From Bacillota bacterium (GTDB taxonomy: Bacteria > Bacillota_A > Clostridia > Christensenellales > Aristaeellaceae), in assembly GCA_023421735.1 (NCBI GenBank), contig JAEZSP010000012.1, positions 1 to 64,000 on the forward strand: a stretch of DNA of 64,000 nucleotides. Reading direction: 5' to 3'. Under the pieces are notes generated by a model. That model did no database searches, had not been told where the DNA came from, and worked only from the letters and a program-made list of their open reading frames with translations. The number at the start of each line of letters is the position of its first letter. Position 1 is the stretch's first letter. This document shows positions 16,843 to 24,889 of this stretch, one piece after another. Position numbers and translations under genes: made by a program.

Positions 16843-17942
16843 GTATCCCGCCCGCCTTTCACATCAATTTGCCTTCCCTTCCAGGTGACCGTGCCCACAA
16901 AGACCACCCGGTAGATCGCGTAAATCATCACGACGATGAAAAAAAACGAAGAAATCATGTGGAACAGGGGCGGAATCAGCCCGTATCGCCCCGTACATTT
17001 CGCAAAATACAGAATTTGCAGCGCGTATAGCACATAGCCGGACAAAAACGCCCATGCCCACGGATGCCCCGCGAGCAGTAGAATCGGCGCGCCAAAGCCC
17101 GTGGCAAACAGACCTGCCAGCCAAACGGAGATGATCAGAACCGTCGCAGGCATTAAACACGATGTGCTCGCGAGCGCGCCCTTTCCAAAACCCTGCAATT
17201 CGCTCAGGAGTCCGCCCGGGTACATCCGAAAGGAAACCAGATCGCCGCCGATGTAGTTTTCGATCGGAACGCCCGCCTGTGTCAGCCGCCTTCCGAGGCT
17301 CATGTCGTCCAGCACCTCTTCGTGCACGCTCTCATGACCACTGATTTTTACGTAATCATCGCGCGCCGCGACGATGCACGAGCCGTAGAGTCCCCTTTTT
17401 TTATTTTTCCGTTCGAACCGCGATGTAAATGCGAGAACGCCAAGCAGGTACACCACGAGCGACAGCTTCTCATACGGCTTTTCCATATCATGGCTGGGTA
17501 CGACCGAGATTGCCCCGCCGCACAGTTTGCGCGCGGCGAGAAGCCGCTCCAATGCCTTGGGCGCAAGGCGGACGTCCGCGTCAAAAAAGACCAGTATGTC
17601 GCCTGTGGATTGCAGAAATCCATTCCACACCGCCCAGTTCTTTCCCGTCCAGCGCGCGGGCGGCTCGGTACCGCGAATCACCCGGGCGCCGTATGACGCG
17701 GCAATTTCCCCCGTGCGATCGGCGGAGCAGTCGTCCACGACGATGATCTCCTGAGGCGCGCGGGTTTGATGTTTGAGCGATTCCAGAAGATGCGGCAGAT
17801 TTTCTTCCTCGTTTCGCGCGGGAATGATGACCGATACGCTGCGCGGTTCACGCACCGCAGCGTTCACCGCGCCGAGCCGAACCCGGGCGAACAAAAGAAA
17901 ACCCACGAAGCACGGGAGACCCACAAGGAAATAAAGTCCCAT
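16839..17942 (-). CDS. CrtQ/HpnB-like family 2 glycosyltransferase
   Basis: Membrane-anchored GT2 of 367 residues. An N-terminal membrane helix is followed by SVIIPARNEEENLP, VVDDCSADRT, FFDADVR (the DxD metal site), the acceptor-region DDMSLGRRL and three or four C-terminal membrane helices. The segment PPARWTGKNWAVWNG matches carotenoid and hopanoid-associated glycosyltransferases such as staphyloxanthin CrtQ. The start is the ATG seven bases after GGGAGGG. It forms an operon with the PlsY-like gene. The acceptor lipid is not known; no intact carotenoid synthesis genes are in the window, but a relic related to this enzyme lies at 44465-45008. Confidence 0.85.
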   Translation of the reverse strand: MGLYFLVGLPCFVGFLLFARVRLGAVNAAVREPRSVSVIIPARNEEENLPHLLESLKHQTRAPQEIIVVDDCSADRTGEIAASYGARVIRGTEPPARWTGKNWAVWNGFLQSTGDILVFFDADVRLAPKALERLLAARKLCGGAISVVPSHDMEKPYEKLSLVVYLLGVLAFTSRFERKNKKRGLYGSCIVAARDDYVKISGHESVHEEVLDDMSLGRRLTQAGVPIENYIGGDLVSFRMYPGGLLSELQGFGKGALASTSCLMPATVLIISVWLAGLFATGFGAPILLLAGHPWAWAFLSGYVLYALQILYFAKCTGRYGLIPPLFHMISSFFFIVVMIYAIYRVVFVGTVTWKGRQIDVKGGRDT

Positions 17943-18206
17943 GCCGCAACCCTCCCGTACACGCTTTTTAAAGCTGATGCCCCAAGCACGTCGCACATGC
18001 CTTATTTTGGCTTTTCACCCCAAAATTGGGAATTCAACCTTGCCCGCCCCAATAATATACAGAAATATTCTATATCCGCAAAGTATTTCCTTCCTCTTTT
18101 GTACAAAAACTTCACGCAAGCGCCCTGCGGGACGGCGATTGCGCGGTTCGCGCTCCATCGGAATGGGTGGTCCGTCTTCGCTCCATCCCTGTACGGCCGC
18201 GTAGAT

Positions 18207-18235
18207 TTGCATTTTTTTAATAAATATGTTATCAT
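18207..18235 (+). promoter_or_regulatory. Promoter of the carD-like gene
   Basis: -35 TTGCAT (18207-18212), 17-bp spacer, -10 TATCAT (18230-18235), about 65 bases before the GTG start. Confidence 0.7.
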
Positions 18236-18301
18236 TTTCGTAAAGCGATGTTTTGCCTGAACGGACGCAGGTCCGAAATGAATGAAAGGGGGGATGATCG
18301 C

Positions 18302-18859
18302 GTGTTTGCGATCGGAGATACCATTATCTATACCGGCCACAGCGTGTGTAAAATTACCGGTATCCGGAATATGACCGTCGGATATGAAACCAGCCCATAC
18401 TTTGTCATCAAGCCCGTATTCGAAGAAAAATCGACCCTCTACATCCCGGTGGGAAACAAAAAAACAGAAGCCAGAATGCGCCCGGTTCTCTCGGTCGATG
18501 AAATTTATGCCCTGATTCGGGATATGCCGGACGTTCATACCATTTGGATCGAAAACGAAAACGAACGCAAGGAACTCTATAACCGGATTCTCTCCGGCGC
18601 GGATCGCTCCGCCCTCGTGACATTGATCATCACGCTGTATTTGCATGAGCAGGAACTCAAGGAGATCGGCAAAGGCAAAAAGCTGCATGCCTCCGACGAG
18701 CGGTTTCTCAAGGACGCGGAAGAGGCCTTGTACGACGAGTTCGCCCATGTTTTGGACATTGACCGCGATGATGTCTTGCCGTTTATCTTCGAGCAGATTG
18801 AAAAGGGCGCCCAAAATCTGCCGGATGCCGCGCTGCACATCGTAAAATCCGAATCTTAA
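18302..18859 (+). CDS. CarD/CdnL family transcription regulator
   Basis: A 185-residue protein. The N-terminal RNA-polymerase interacting domain is a Tudor-like fold: MFAIGDTIIYTGHSVCKI, then FVIKPVF and TLYIPV. The C-terminal half is helical, with LHASDERFLKDAEEALYDEFAHVL as in CarD DNA-binding tails. CarD proteins bind the RNAP beta subunit and stabilise open complexes. The GTG at 18302 is the best start: it is eight bases after AAAGGGGGG and gives the standard CarD N-terminus; upstream ATGs are less suitable. Confidence 0.9.
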   Translation: MFAIGDTIIYTGHSVCKITGIRNMTVGYETSPYFVIKPVFEEKSTLYIPVGNKKTEARMRPVLSVDEIYALIRDMPDVHTIWIENENERKELYNRILSGADRSALVTLIITLYLHEQELKEIGKGKKLHASDERFLKDAEEALYDEFAHVLDIDRDDVLPFIFEQIEKGAQNLPDAALHIVKSES

Positions 18860-18860
18860 T

Positions 18861-18889
18861 TTGACAGCGGAGAAAATCAATGGTAAGCT
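18861..18889 (+). promoter_or_regulatory. Promoter of the cold shock gene
   Basis: -35 TTGACA (18861-18866), 17-bp spacer, -10 TAAGCT (18884-18889). It begins two bases after the carD-like stop codon. Confidence 0.7.
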
Positions 18890-18913
18890 TGTATCAAGTT
18901 CAAAGTAAGTGGT

Positions 18914-18970
18914 AAACCTCGTATTTGTGTAAATCGATGTTTTACGGTTTACAGAAATACGAGGTTTTTC
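18914..18970 (+). terminator. Terminator-like hairpin inside the csp leader
   Basis: A 13-bp stem (18914-18926 with 18955-18967) is extended by TGTAAA/TTTACA and followed by a T-rich run. It sits between the promoter at 18861 and the csp start, so it would attenuate csp transcription unless bypassed. It could also terminate readthrough from the carD-like gene. Confidence 0.7.
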
Positions 18971-19009
18971 TCTATGCCCACGAACAACCATCAATCAGGA
19001 GGCACCACA

Positions 19010-19225
19010 ATGAATACTGGTACGGTAAAATGGTTCAACTCGGAAAAAGGCTACGGCTTTATCGCAAATGACAACGGAGGCGAGGACGTGTTCGTCCACT
19101 TCTCCTCCATCGTTTCTGACACGCAGTACAAGTCGCTTCAGGAGGGTCAGTCGGTCACGTTCGATACCGAGCCCGATCCGAAGAACAGCAGCAAACTCCG
19201 GGCGGTTAATGTCCGGTCTGTCTGA
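19010..19225 (+). CDS. Cold shock domain protein
   Basis: A 71-residue OB-fold protein with both RNA-binding motifs: KGYGFI (RNP1) and VFVHFS (RNP2), plus the starting TGTVKWFN. Cold shock proteins bind single-stranded RNA and melt secondary structure. The ATG at 19010 follows AGGAGG and gives the family's normal length. A DEAD-box RNA helicase follows 69 bases later, a functional pairing for RNA remodelling. Confidence 0.97.
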   Translation: MNTGTVKWFNSEKGYGFIANDNGGEDVFVHFSSIVSDTQYKSLQEGQSVTFDTEPDPKNSSKLRAVNVRSV

Positions 19226-19242
19226 TCGGCAGAGCAAACAGT

Positions 19243-19274
19243 CCGTCCATCCGGAATCGGGTGGACGGCGTTTT
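19243..19274 (+). terminator. Weak terminator between csp and the helicase
   Basis: A 10-bp stem (19243-19252 with 19259-19268, one G-T pair) is followed by CGTTTT. The short T-run suggests partial termination, letting some transcripts reach the helicase. Confidence 0.6.
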
Positions 19275-19294
19275 AAAGAGAAGATTGGAGATTT

Positions 19295-20437
19295 ATGAAC
19301 GAAGAAATGCAAATGACATTCGCGGGAATGGAACTGGCCGCAGAAATTAAGCGCGCGGTCGACTCCATGGGCTTTGTGAAAGCAACGCCCGTGCAGGAAA
19401 AAACGATTCCCGTTTTACTCGAAGGCGCAGACCTGATCGTGCAGGCACCCACCGGCACGGGCAAGACCGGCGCGTTCGGCATTCCCATCGCCCAAATGGT
19501 TGAGGCCCGCGCGCGCTATGCGCAGGCGCTCATCCTCAGCCCGACGCGTGAACTGGCAATCCAGACCACGCGCGTGCTTCAAAAGCTCATTCAATTCAAA
19601 AGGGGCGTTCGTATCGCCACGCTCTACGGCGGCGAGCGCATCGAAAAGCAGTTTTCCATCCTGCGCACGCGTCCGCAGATCATCGTCGCGACGCCCGGTC
19701 GGCTGATCGATCATTTGAAGCGTGGAACCGTCCGCCTCAATGGGGTACGGACGGTGGTTCTCGACGAGGCGGATCGCATGCTGGATATGGGCTTCCAGGA
19801 GGACCTGAACGAAATTCTCAGGACCGTGCCGGAAGCGCGCCAGACGGTGCTCTTTTCCGCGACGCTTCCCAGAGGAATTCAGCAGATCGCCCGCAGCTAT
19901 CAGCGCGATGCGCGGCATATCGTCATCCGACAGGATACGCTGACCGTCAAATCCGTTCGGCAATTCTACACCACCGTCAATAACGGCGCGAAGACGAGCG
20001 AGCTTCTCGCGCTTTTGAAGGGCACGGATCACGCGCTCTGTCTGGTATTTGTCAATACCAAGCGCATGGCGGACGCACTTTGCGAGGATCTGAAGCACCA
20101 GAATCTGCGTGCGGACGTGCTCCATGGGGACATCAACCAGCAGAAGCGGGAGCGGATTATGAACGCGTTCCGCGCCGGACGGCTCGATATCCTCGTAGCG
20201 ACCGACGTCGCAGCCCGCGGGATCGACGTGCGCAACATCGATCTGGTCGTCAATTTCGACCTGCCTATGGACAGCGAAAGCTATGTCCACCGGATCGGCC
20301 GCACGGGGCGCGCGAACCAGACAGGTACCGCGCACACGCTGATCTATCGGCGCGAGACGGGCAAGCTCATTGCCATCATGCGCGATACAAATGCGACGAT
20401 TCGCAAGGCAACGCCCAATCTCGTCGCCGCTGTCTAG
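19295..20437 (+). CDS. DEAD-box ATP-dependent RNA helicase
   Basis: A 380-residue helicase made of the two RecA-like domains only. The Q motif (TPVQEKTIP), motif I APTGTGKT, Ia PTRELA, II DEADRMLD, III SAT, IV VFVNTK, V ATDVAARGIDV and VI HRIGRTGRA are all present. It lacks the basic C-terminal extension or RNA-binding domain of CsdA/DbpA types, so it is a minimal core like the short Firmicute helicases. Likely helps RNA folding or decay, possibly with the adjacent cold shock protein. Confidence 0.95.
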   Translation: MNEEMQMTFAGMELAAEIKRAVDSMGFVKATPVQEKTIPVLLEGADLIVQAPTGTGKTGAFGIPIAQMVEARARYAQALILSPTRELAIQTTRVLQKLIQFKRGVRIATLYGGERIEKQFSILRTRPQIIVATPGRLIDHLKRGTVRLNGVRTVVLDEADRMLDMGFQEDLNEILRTVPEARQTVLFSATLPRGIQQIARSYQRDARHIVIRQDTLTVKSVRQFYTTVNNGAKTSELLALLKGTDHALCLVFVNTKRMADALCEDLKHQNLRADVLHGDINQQKRERIMNAFRAGRLDILVATDVAARGIDVRNIDLVVNFDLPMDSESYVHRIGRTGRANQTGTAHTLIYRRETGKLIAIMRDTNATIRKATPNLVAAV

Positions 20438-20483
20438 TAGTCCGCGAAGCCTAACCCCCGCGATATGGCTGGATCTTTTCCCA

Positions 20484-20700
20484 CCCAGCTTTGTCGCCTT
20501 CCGCTTGACGTAACTCTGCTACGTCTGCGCTCCGGCTTCGCGCTGGACGGAAAAATCTCTGCGCCCTATCACCGATTCTTAGACTTCGTGGACTACTAGC
20601 ACTCCATCTTCAGACCCGCGTTTTCGACGATCCCTTTGTTCCTGACTCTTGCGCCTGCGTTCCGGCTTTGCGCCCGGACATCGCTTCGTCATGGACAAAG
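20484..20700. repeat. Diverged copies of the dispersed 110-bp element
   Basis: The non-coding stretch 20438-20761 holds two blocks similar to those at 558-790. The first, near 20490-20570, has TTTGTCGCC-TTCCGCTTGA and GCTCCGGCTTCG. The second, near 20612-20690, has CCCGCGTTTTCGACGATCCCTTTG-like sequence. No protein domain is recognisable. The rest of the gap is a terminator. Confidence 0.5.
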
Positions 20701-20708
20701 TTCCGGCG

Positions 20709-20743
20709 AAAAAACCACCCTTTTGCATCTGGGGTGGTTTTTT
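20709..20743. terminator. Bidirectional terminator after dinB
   Basis: AAAAAACCACCC (20709-20720) pairs with GGGTGGTTTTTT (20732-20743), with poly-A on one side and poly-T on the other, so it can work on both strands. It lies 18 bases after the dinB stop. Confidence 0.9.
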
Positions 20744-20761
20744 TATGCTGATCTGAGGCAG

Positions 20762-22048
20762 TTATTCCGTCTCGCCGTCCTTATGACGCGAGTCCTTGCG
20801 CCGTCCAAGTCCGATCTCCTCGTTTTCCCGGAACCCGAGGGAGAGCACATCCGCACCGTGTTTGCGGCGCAGGCGGTCAACCGCGGCCTCTAATTGTTCC
20901 TGCCGCGCCCGATCGACCTTCCATTCCTGCGCCGGGTCGAAAAGCCCCGCGTCAAACAGACTCAACTGCTCCGCGATTTCATTTGCGGGCGTCAGATGGG
21001 TCACGCCTATGGTCAGGGCGCGAATCGGTGCCGCCTGTCCGACGCGCCAGTTTGTAGTAACGAGTCGCAGGGCAACCTCCTGAATTTCGTGCTGAAGGTA
21101 TGTCGGGTGTTCGAGCGTCGTCTGGCGCGAAATGGTATGCAAATCCGGCGCCTTGATCTGTACCTGCACGACGCTCCCCTTTATATTCTGCCTGCGCAGC
21201 GACGTCGCCACGTCGTCCACCAGCGCGGCAAGTCCCATGTGTACCTCGTCCTGCGAAAGGAGATCGCGCTTGAAGGTCATCCCCCGACTGACGGATTTGA
21301 CCACCTCCCGATCGCCATAGCGCCGAACCGGCTCCCGGTCAAGCCCGTTGGCGAACGTCCATAGCTGCCTGCCGCCCTTTCCGAGAAGCTGCGTGAGCTC
21401 CTTTTCACTGCGCTGCGCGAGATCGCCCACCGTGCGGATGTATTTTTTCTCCAACAGCGCGACCGCCGCATGACCTGCGTAGATCAAATGGGAAACCGGC
21501 AGCGGCCAGAGAATCTCTTTGTAGTTTTCAGGCGTGATGACGGTCGTCGCGTCCGGCTTTCTGTAGTCGCTGCCCATTTTTGCAAAAATCTTGTTGAAGG
21601 AAACGCCGACGGAAATGGTGATTCCGATCTCCGTGCGGATCCGCTCCCGCAGGGCGTCGGCGAGCGCGCACGCCGTCAATCCATAAAACGCCGGCGCACC
21701 GGTCAAATTGAGATACGATTCGTCGATGGATGCGGGTTCCACATAGTCCGTATAGGACAGATAGACTTGATTAACCTGTGCGGAAATATCCTCGTAAAAC
21801 TTGTGGCGGGGCGGCATAAACACGATCCCCGGACACTTCTTCTTTGCCGCCCAAACGGTGTCAGTCGTCTTGACCCCGCACTTTTTTGCCAGTTCATTTT
21901 TCGCGACGACGATGCCCGTGCGGTTCTCAGGATCGCCCGCCACCGCCATGGGCACGTCTTTCAAATCGGGACGTTCCAGGCACTCGCACGAGGCATAAAA
22001 GTTATTGCAGTCGCAATGAAAGATTAACCGCCCCTTCCAAACATCCAT
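20762..22048 (-). CDS. dinB: Y-family DNA polymerase (DinB/UmuC type)
   Basis: Translesion DNA polymerase, 428 residues. HCDCNNFYASCE carries the first catalytic acidic residue, YVEPASIDESYLNLTG carries the SIDE motif with the catalytic Asp/Glu pair, and GVSFNKIFAKMGSDYRKP follows. The little-finger domain is present and the C-terminus is charged. The sequence is closer to the Gram-positive DinB/UvrX-like subgroup (CNNFYASCE, PP-RHKFYEDIS) than to E. coli Pol IV. The start is the ATG at 22048, six bases after GGGAGGG; the first ATG at 22054 touches the ribosome site. No LexA-type operator was recognised. Confidence 0.93.
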   Translation of the reverse strand: MDVWKGRLIFHCDCNNFYASCECLERPDLKDVPMAVAGDPENRTGIVVAKNELAKKCGVKTTDTVWAAKKKCPGIVFMPPRHKFYEDISAQVNQVYLSYTDYVEPASIDESYLNLTGAPAFYGLTACALADALRERIRTEIGITISVGVSFNKIFAKMGSDYRKPDATTVITPENYKEILWPLPVSHLIYAGHAAVALLEKKYIRTVGDLAQRSEKELTQLLGKGGRQLWTFANGLDREPVRRYGDREVVKSVSRGMTFKRDLLSQDEVHMGLAALVDDVATSLRRQNIKGSVVQVQIKAPDLHTISRQTTLEHPTYLQHEIQEVALRLVTTNWRVGQAAPIRALTIGVTHLTPANEIAEQLSLFDAGLFDPAQEWKVDRARQEQLEAAVDRLRRKHGADVLSLGFRENEEIGLGRRKDSRHKDGETE

Positions 22049-22123
22049 CCCCATCCCTCCCTGAACGTCCTCTGCATTCCATTTCTCCGGCCATTCCGAT
22101 TTTCCTGCGCCGCCTGCCGATTC

Positions 22124-22632
22124 GTGGCGAAACAATACATTCATGCCCGCGCGGCGGAGGGCAACTGCACGAAAATCCAGCGGTACATCATGGGCATCGG
22201 AACCTCCATCGGGCAGGGGGAGGCGTCCGCCTTTTGCGGCAACGAGACGGTGAACCTCATCCTCTCCGCTTTTCACGCGCAAGCCGCGCAACATGGGATC
22301 GCGCTCGCCGTCCAGGCGGATCTCCCCCCGGATCTCGGCCTGCCCGATCCCGATCTGTATGTCATCTTGTCAAACGCGCTCGAAAATGCCGTCCGGGCGA
22401 CAGCGCCTGTAAAGGACCGTGAAAAAAGATCGCAGTCAACTCTCATATCAAAAACGGCCAGTTCCTCATCGAGATCGCCAACCCGTTCGTGGGACAGATG
22501 ATCGTCGAAGGCGGAGCGGTCGTTTCAGAAGGCCTTGGGACAAAGAGCATCGCGCTCATCGTGCAAAAACACGGCGGACTGTGTGACTTTGACGTGCGCG
22601 ACTGCCTGTTCGTTTTGCGCATCATCCTCTGA
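22124..22632 (+). pseudogene. Relic of a GHKL sensor histidine kinase (C-terminal part)
   Basis: The frame from 22124 encodes a SpoOB/AgrC-like segment (IQRYIMGIGTSIGQGEASAFCGNETVN) and an N-box (LSNALENAVRA). At 22422-22427 a run of six A residues breaks the frame. One extra A restores KIAVNSHIKNGQFLIEIANP and the G-box GLGTKSIALIVQKHGG through to the stop at 22632. The sensor and membrane domains are missing, as the relic begins next to dinB on the other strand. Its 3' end overlaps the MFS gene tail to tail by 11 bases. Confidence 0.8.
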
Positions 22633-23863
22633 CGCCGCGCTTCGGCCCGGTTTCCGGCGTCAGGAATGCAAAGACGATCGACAGAAAAAACAGCGGAACG
22701 AAGACGAGCATCGCGTAGGTCTCGCCCACAGCACGCGTTGCGATCTGGAGAAGCGGCGATGTTAAAAACGAGCCGATGAACCCCGCGCCGTACGTGAGCG
22801 CGCTCGCACTCGAGACAAACGTGGGCGTCGCGCCTCGCAGCTCCGTCGTAATCGTCTGCGATGCGGGCGTGCGGAAATTGTTGGTAAACGCATAGAGGAA
22901 CAGGAACAGCGCGATCAGCCAGGATTCTTTTGTTAAAATCGCGGCTGCTATGCACGCCGTACTGACCGTGAGGAAGGGCAAAATGACGATTTTGCGCCTG
23001 CCCAGTACGGTCGTCGCAATGCCGCCCAGAAATGTGCCCACCGCGCCGATGCCGATCGTAATGCCGACCACCGCAGAAGCGTCTACGTCGGAATAGCCGC
23101 GCACGTTCTGTAAAAATTGGGGCAGATAGGTTGTGATTCCGTTGGCGCCCATCATTCCAAGTCCCATAAACAGACAGAGCATCCACACATCCCGGCGGGT
23201 GATCGCATCCTTCATGTCCGTAAAGGCATTGATGACGCGCCCTTCCAGCGCGTTTTTCTCGCGGATGTGCGCGTTGAGCGTGTGATTGTCGCGCGCAAAG
23301 AGCAGCCAGGATAGAAACGCCGCGAAAAGAATGCCGCTCAGAAGCAGCATCACGAGCCGCCACGAATCTCCGAACGCGTGGAAAAGCGGCATCGTGCAGG
23401 TGTAGACGAGCGTCGTGACGCCGACGACCCCGAGCCCGTTCACCGTCATGAGTACGGGGCGCTCCCGGGGTGGGAACCAGGCGGCAACGATGGAATTCGT
23501 GCAGGAACCGCTCAGGCCGTGCCCCATGCCGGTCAAAACCCGCGCAGCGAGCAGCGCGGAAAAACGCGGCGCGAAAAAGCACGCGATCACGCCCAAAATC
23601 TCGATGCCAATTCCGATCAGCTGCGTTCGCCTAATGTCAATTTTGCGCAGCAGACTTGGGCCGACAAACATGAAGACGCCCATCGCGAGGATGTGCACGG
23701 TGGAGGCGTAACCGGCGGTCGCAATGTCCACCGAAAAATCCTTCGCCAGATATACGAGCATGGGCGATGTGATCAAAAACCCGATGTGCGTAAACGACGC
23801 ACAGATTGCGAACAAAATCGCCATCACATACCGGTACCGTGGATAAAGCATCGTTTCATCCAT
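22622..23863 (-). CDS. MFS transporter
   Basis: A 413-residue major facilitator with about 12 membrane helices. The first-half loop GPSLLRKIDIRR and RVLTGMGHGLSGSCTNSIVAAWFPPRERP match the MFS cytoplasmic loop and helix-5 pattern of organic anion/nitrate/cyanate-type carriers. The start is the ATG at 23863; the ribosome site (AAAAAGGCGG) is weak. The minus-strand neighbours upstream are sugar-nucleotide-like epimerase and aldo/keto reductases, so the cargo may be a small organic acid or sugar derivative. Substrate unknown. Confidence 0.88.
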   Translation of the reverse strand: MDETMLYPRYRYVMAILFAICASFTHIGFLITSPMLVYLAKDFSVDIATAGYASTVHILAMGVFMFVGPSLLRKIDIRRTQLIGIGIEILGVIACFFAPRFSALLAARVLTGMGHGLSGSCTNSIVAAWFPPRERPVLMTVNGLGVVGVTTLVYTCTMPLFHAFGDSWRLVMLLLSGILFAAFLSWLLFARDNHTLNAHIREKNALEGRVINAFTDMKDAITRRDVWMLCLFMGLGMMGANGITTYLPQFLQNVRGYSDVDASAVVGITIGIGAVGTFLGGIATTVLGRRKIVILPFLTVSTACIAAAILTKESWLIALFLFLYAFTNNFRTPASQTITTELRGATPTFVSSASALTYGAGFIGSFLTSPLLQIATRAVGETYAMLVFVPLFFLSIVFAFLTPETGPKRGVRG

Positions 23864-23974
23864 GCGACCACCGCCTTTTTCTGCAAGTAGGTCACCAGTA
23901 TAACGCATGCTTTCCACATTCTCAACGTGTCCGCAAAAACAATAACTGAAAAGATCAATCAGCGCGCGAAAATG

Positions 23975-24002
23975 AAAATCCCCTGTCCGGCCCGGACAGG
24001 GG
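23975..24002 (-). terminator. Terminator of the epimerase gene
   Basis: CCCCTGTC (23980-23987) pairs with GACAGGGG (23995-24002); the minus-strand transcript continues into ATTTTCATTTT. It follows the epimerase stop by about a dozen bases. Confidence 0.7.
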
Positions 24003-24015
24003 ATGGGGAAATGCG

Positions 24016-24867
24016 TCAGACCGTCTGTACCTCGTCGCGCCAATGATGCGCGATCTGCCAGCCCAGAACGCGCTTCGCGCGCTCGTTGGACAGGAGCGTC
24101 TGGTAGTCGTCAATGGGAGTACGAAAGTCCGTCACATCCGGAAACTCCGCATTCATGAGGTCGATGCTCCTGATGTCCATGCTCGTGTCGTCGGCCGCAA
24201 GGTTGAAAACCTGCGCGCCCAGGCCGTCCTTTTCGATCGCCAGTCGGCAGGCGACTGCGATGTCCCGCGCGTCGACGTAGCTCCAAAGGATGCCCCTTCG
24301 GACTTTCGGGTCGTGGATGAAGTCCGGGAACGCGCTGTATTTTTCAGGCGTGATGATGTTCCCAATCCGAAACGAAACGATCTGCATGCCGTGCCTGCGG
24401 TTCACCGCGCGCGCAATCTCCTCGCCCACGATTTTGCCGAGCCCATAGGGATCCTCGGGCAATGTGGGATGATCCTCGTCCATCGGCACATACTGCGGTC
24501 CCCGCCCCGTTTTCGAAAACACAATGCCGTAGGTGCATTCGCTCGATGCAACGACGGCCTTTTGAATGCCCAGCGCGTCCGCCGCTTCGAGGATGTTGTA
24601 GGTTGCCATCACGTTGTTGTGAAACGTGACCTCGTTGGGATGGCTGTAGGCCACGGGTATGGCCGCGAGGTGGACGACCGCGTCCGCCCCCGCGAGCATG
24701 CCGTAGCATTCGCCCAAATTGGTGAGATCCACCGTTAGATGGGGCGCAAGCGGCTTGTCCGGCTTGCGCGCGTCCACGCACAACACGTCGTAGCCCGATT
24801 CGAGAAAGTGACGGACGACGTGCGGCCCGAGTAACCCGGCGGTTCCCGTAATGACGACTTTTTTCAT
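24016..24867 (-). CDS. NAD(P)-dependent epimerase/dehydratase (extended SDR)
   Basis: A 283-residue extended SDR. The Rossmann loop is ITGTAGLLGPHV (variant TGxxGxxG) and VDLTN is the adenine-binding acid region. The catalytic set is SSECTYG (Ser/Thr) and YGLGK (Tyr and Lys). Small sugar or sugar-acid substrates, as for uronate dehydrogenase or NDP-sugar epimerases, are plausible. The start is the ATG at 24867, eight bases after AGGAG. It heads toward the MFS gene and follows two aldo/keto reductases on the same strand. Confidence 0.88.
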   Translation of the reverse strand: MKKVVITGTAGLLGPHVVRHFLESGYDVLCVDARKPDKPLAPHLTVDLTNLGECYGMLAGADAVVHLAAIPVAYSHPNEVTFHNNVMATYNILEAADALGIQKAVVASSECTYGIVFSKTGRGPQYVPMDEDHPTLPEDPYGLGKIVGEEIARAVNRRHGMQIVSFRIGNIITPEKYSAFPDFIHDPKVRRGILWSYVDARDIAVACRLAIEKDGLGAQVFNLAADDTSMDIRSIDLMNAEFPDVTDFRTPIDDYQTLLSNERAKRVLGWQIAHHWRDEVQTV

Positions 24868-24889
24868 GTCAGGCACTCCTTTTTGCGCG

